Position numbers and translations under genes: made by a program. A stretch of DNA of 64,000 bases from Amoebophrya sp. A120 (taxonomy: Eukaryota > Sar > Dinophyceae > Syndiniales > Amoebophryaceae), in contig CAJINV010000002.1 in the NCBI GenBank assembly GCA_905178155.1, positions 10,396,146 through 10,460,145 on the forward strand. The letters run 5' to 3'. Shown here in pieces: positions 62,967 through 64,000 of this stretch. The notes beneath the pieces were generated by a model that was not told the DNA's origin, made no database searches, and saw only the letters and a program-made list of their open reading frames with translations. How positions within the stretch are numbered: position 1 is the first letter of the stretch; every line of letters starts with the position of its first letter.

Positions 62967-63692
62967 TTAATCGTACTCGAGATCGCTGTTGCGACCTCCG
63001 CCGATGAGATCCTGGTGGACCAGGTGACCCGTGTGCTGATCGACCCAAATCCAACGCACCTCCTCCGTCCTCGCGGCGTAGCGCAGCGGCAGGTGGTACT
63101 TCAGGTACCTTTGAGTTGTACGTGTTCTCATATCACTTCGGCCAGATCGAGATCTTTCTTCGTTGTTAAATGCAGCATACAATTCATGCGAACTAGAAAA
63201 TCTGGTTATAAAAAAGTTGCAGAACTAGAACAGGAAAAAAAATATTAATTACCCTGTCATTGGCGGTTTCGCCATAATGTCACGCGCGATGAACTCGTAT
63301 TCTTCTTCCGTCAAACGGCCCCGGCTCCGTTTTGCGCGAAACTGTTTAATTTGAGGAGACAAGTAGAGTGCAAAAGATCATCGAGTCATGTAAGTTTAGG
63401 CACATCGTCGAACAAAATCACGATTCCTAATTTCGTACACCGATGAATTTTGTAATAAATTAAATTTAAGTATTGCATTTTGTATCTATGAATTGTCAAC
63501 TTCAATCGTCATGTGCTGATTTACTTCTGTGTGTTGTACATTTACCTCATTGTCGCTGGTGGAGCCTGAGCTGGGGTCCTCACTTGACTTGTTGTTAGCG
63601 CTGGTCGTTGAAGACTCCGCCGGTGCTTTTTCTGACTCCTTCTTCACTTGCGTGGTGGCCTTCTTGGCCTGCGACGTGATTGAGCGCAACAT
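62967..63692 (-). CDS. small 3-exon protein, possible organelle-targeted, function unknown
   Basis: Exons 63692-63546, 63341-63253 and 63108-62967 join with matching phases to 125 residues. Donors are GTAAAT and GTAATT; acceptors are AAACAG and CAAAG. The N-terminus (MLRSITSQAKKATTQVKKES) is basic and hydroxylated, compatible with a mitochondrial presequence, followed by a Ser/Asn/Glu-rich linker. The conserved-looking part is RGRLTEEEYEFIARDIMA, then YLKYHLPLRYAARTEEVRWI and VDQHTGHLVHQDLIGGGRN near the C-terminus. I do not recognise the family. Phase-consistent splicing across three exons is good evidence that it is real. Confidence 0.68.
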
Positions 63693-64000
63693 ACTGGTTC
63701 CGCTACGTATCTATCTGTAGTTCAAGCAAATGAACTACGAAATTTTTGTGCCTTTCGATTTAAGTGGCACAACAGTCGTGATACTACAATACAAATACTC
63801 GTGCTTGTTCTCGTACCTCTCCGAGCAAAAAAAACTGTAGAAACACTACTGGTAGCTATAAAAACAAAGCAACAAATCAGGAAAATCCAAAAAAAGTCAA
63901 AATATACAAATTTTGTTACACAAGGAAGATACTTATTATTATTTTGGGGTTGAGATTTGAGGATTCGGAACGTGTTGCCGTAACGATTTAGGCTGCATTA
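63693..64000. other. AT-rich end of window
   Basis: Upstream flank of the small three-exon gene; nothing else is supported. Confidence 0.5.

Noticed and set aside
1-64000. tRNA, rRNA and dinoflagellate spliced-leader genes
   Set aside because: I looked for tRNA T-loop-like motifs and for a leader ending in CCATTTTGGCTCAAG on both strands and found none; a covariance-model search would be decisive.

Overview
This is nuclear DNA from a eukaryote, most likely an alveolate of the dinoflagellate lineage. A syndinian parasite such as Amoebophrya is my best guess. The reasons are spliced protein genes that lie almost entirely on one strand (minus), a Gln/Met-rich coiled-coil protein of a kind I associate with alveolates, and above all short introns with terminal inverted repeats and 5-bp target-site duplications, which match the 'introner elements' described in Amoebophrya genomes. 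The genus is an inference; no rRNA or spliced-leader gene is present to confirm it.

Layout, left to right. 1-3.3 kb: a weak plus-strand small gene, an acidic Asn/Gln-rich protein, a 100-N scaffold gap and a 22-bp tandem repeat. 3.3-13 kb: three recognisable minus-strand genes, a DBP5/DDX19 RNA helicase (8 exons), an aldo/keto reductase (2 exons) and the spliceosome-associated WD40 protein SMU1 (5 exons). Introners interrupt all three. 13.8-19.6 kb: one uninterrupted ORF of about 1950 codons encoding an NADPH-oxidase-like flavocytochrome with a large extracellular N-terminal domain. 19.6-24.9 kb: AT-rich sequence with a diverged duplicate of the oxidase 5' end, orphan exons and two abutting palindromes. 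24.9-28 kb: a 1012-codon orphan with a hydrophobic N-terminus. 28.8-31.7 kb: a satellite array with 288-bp period built from two 144-bp halves. 32.8-39.1 kb: a four-exon coiled-coil gene whose 5' end runs into a 146-bp tandem repeat (39.3-40.5 kb). 40.6-51.6 kb: two orphan genes caught in an apparently perfect 4,532-bp head-to-tail duplication that leaves one truncated copy. 52.5-61.3 kb: the Gln-rich coiled-coil gene, a mitochondrial-type lipoate-protein ligase, an IST1 (ESCRT-III regulator) gene carrying three introners, and an OGFOD1/Tpa1-type prolyl hydroxylase. 63 kb: a small three-exon gene.

The most interesting signal is the introner system. Eight insertions of four sequence families (A-D), 254-322 bp each, sit in coding sequence of DBP5, the reductase, SMU1 and IST1. 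Every one is flanked by a perfect 5-bp duplication, and removing the element plus one duplicate restores the reading frame exactly; summed exon lengths are then multiples of three in all four genes. None offers GT-AG borders within its duplication, and family A is present in both orientations relative to its host genes, so splicing cannot depend on ordinary strand-specific splice sites alone. The conventional introns differ: they do have GT-AG borders, but with GTAC/GTAT-type donors that usually lack the +5 G.

The recognisable genes are housekeeping functions (mRNA export, pre-mRNA splicing, ESCRT/MVB sorting, lipoate attachment, ribosome hydroxylation) and do not form one pathway. No mobile-element transposase, tRNA, rRNA or CRISPR array was recognised.
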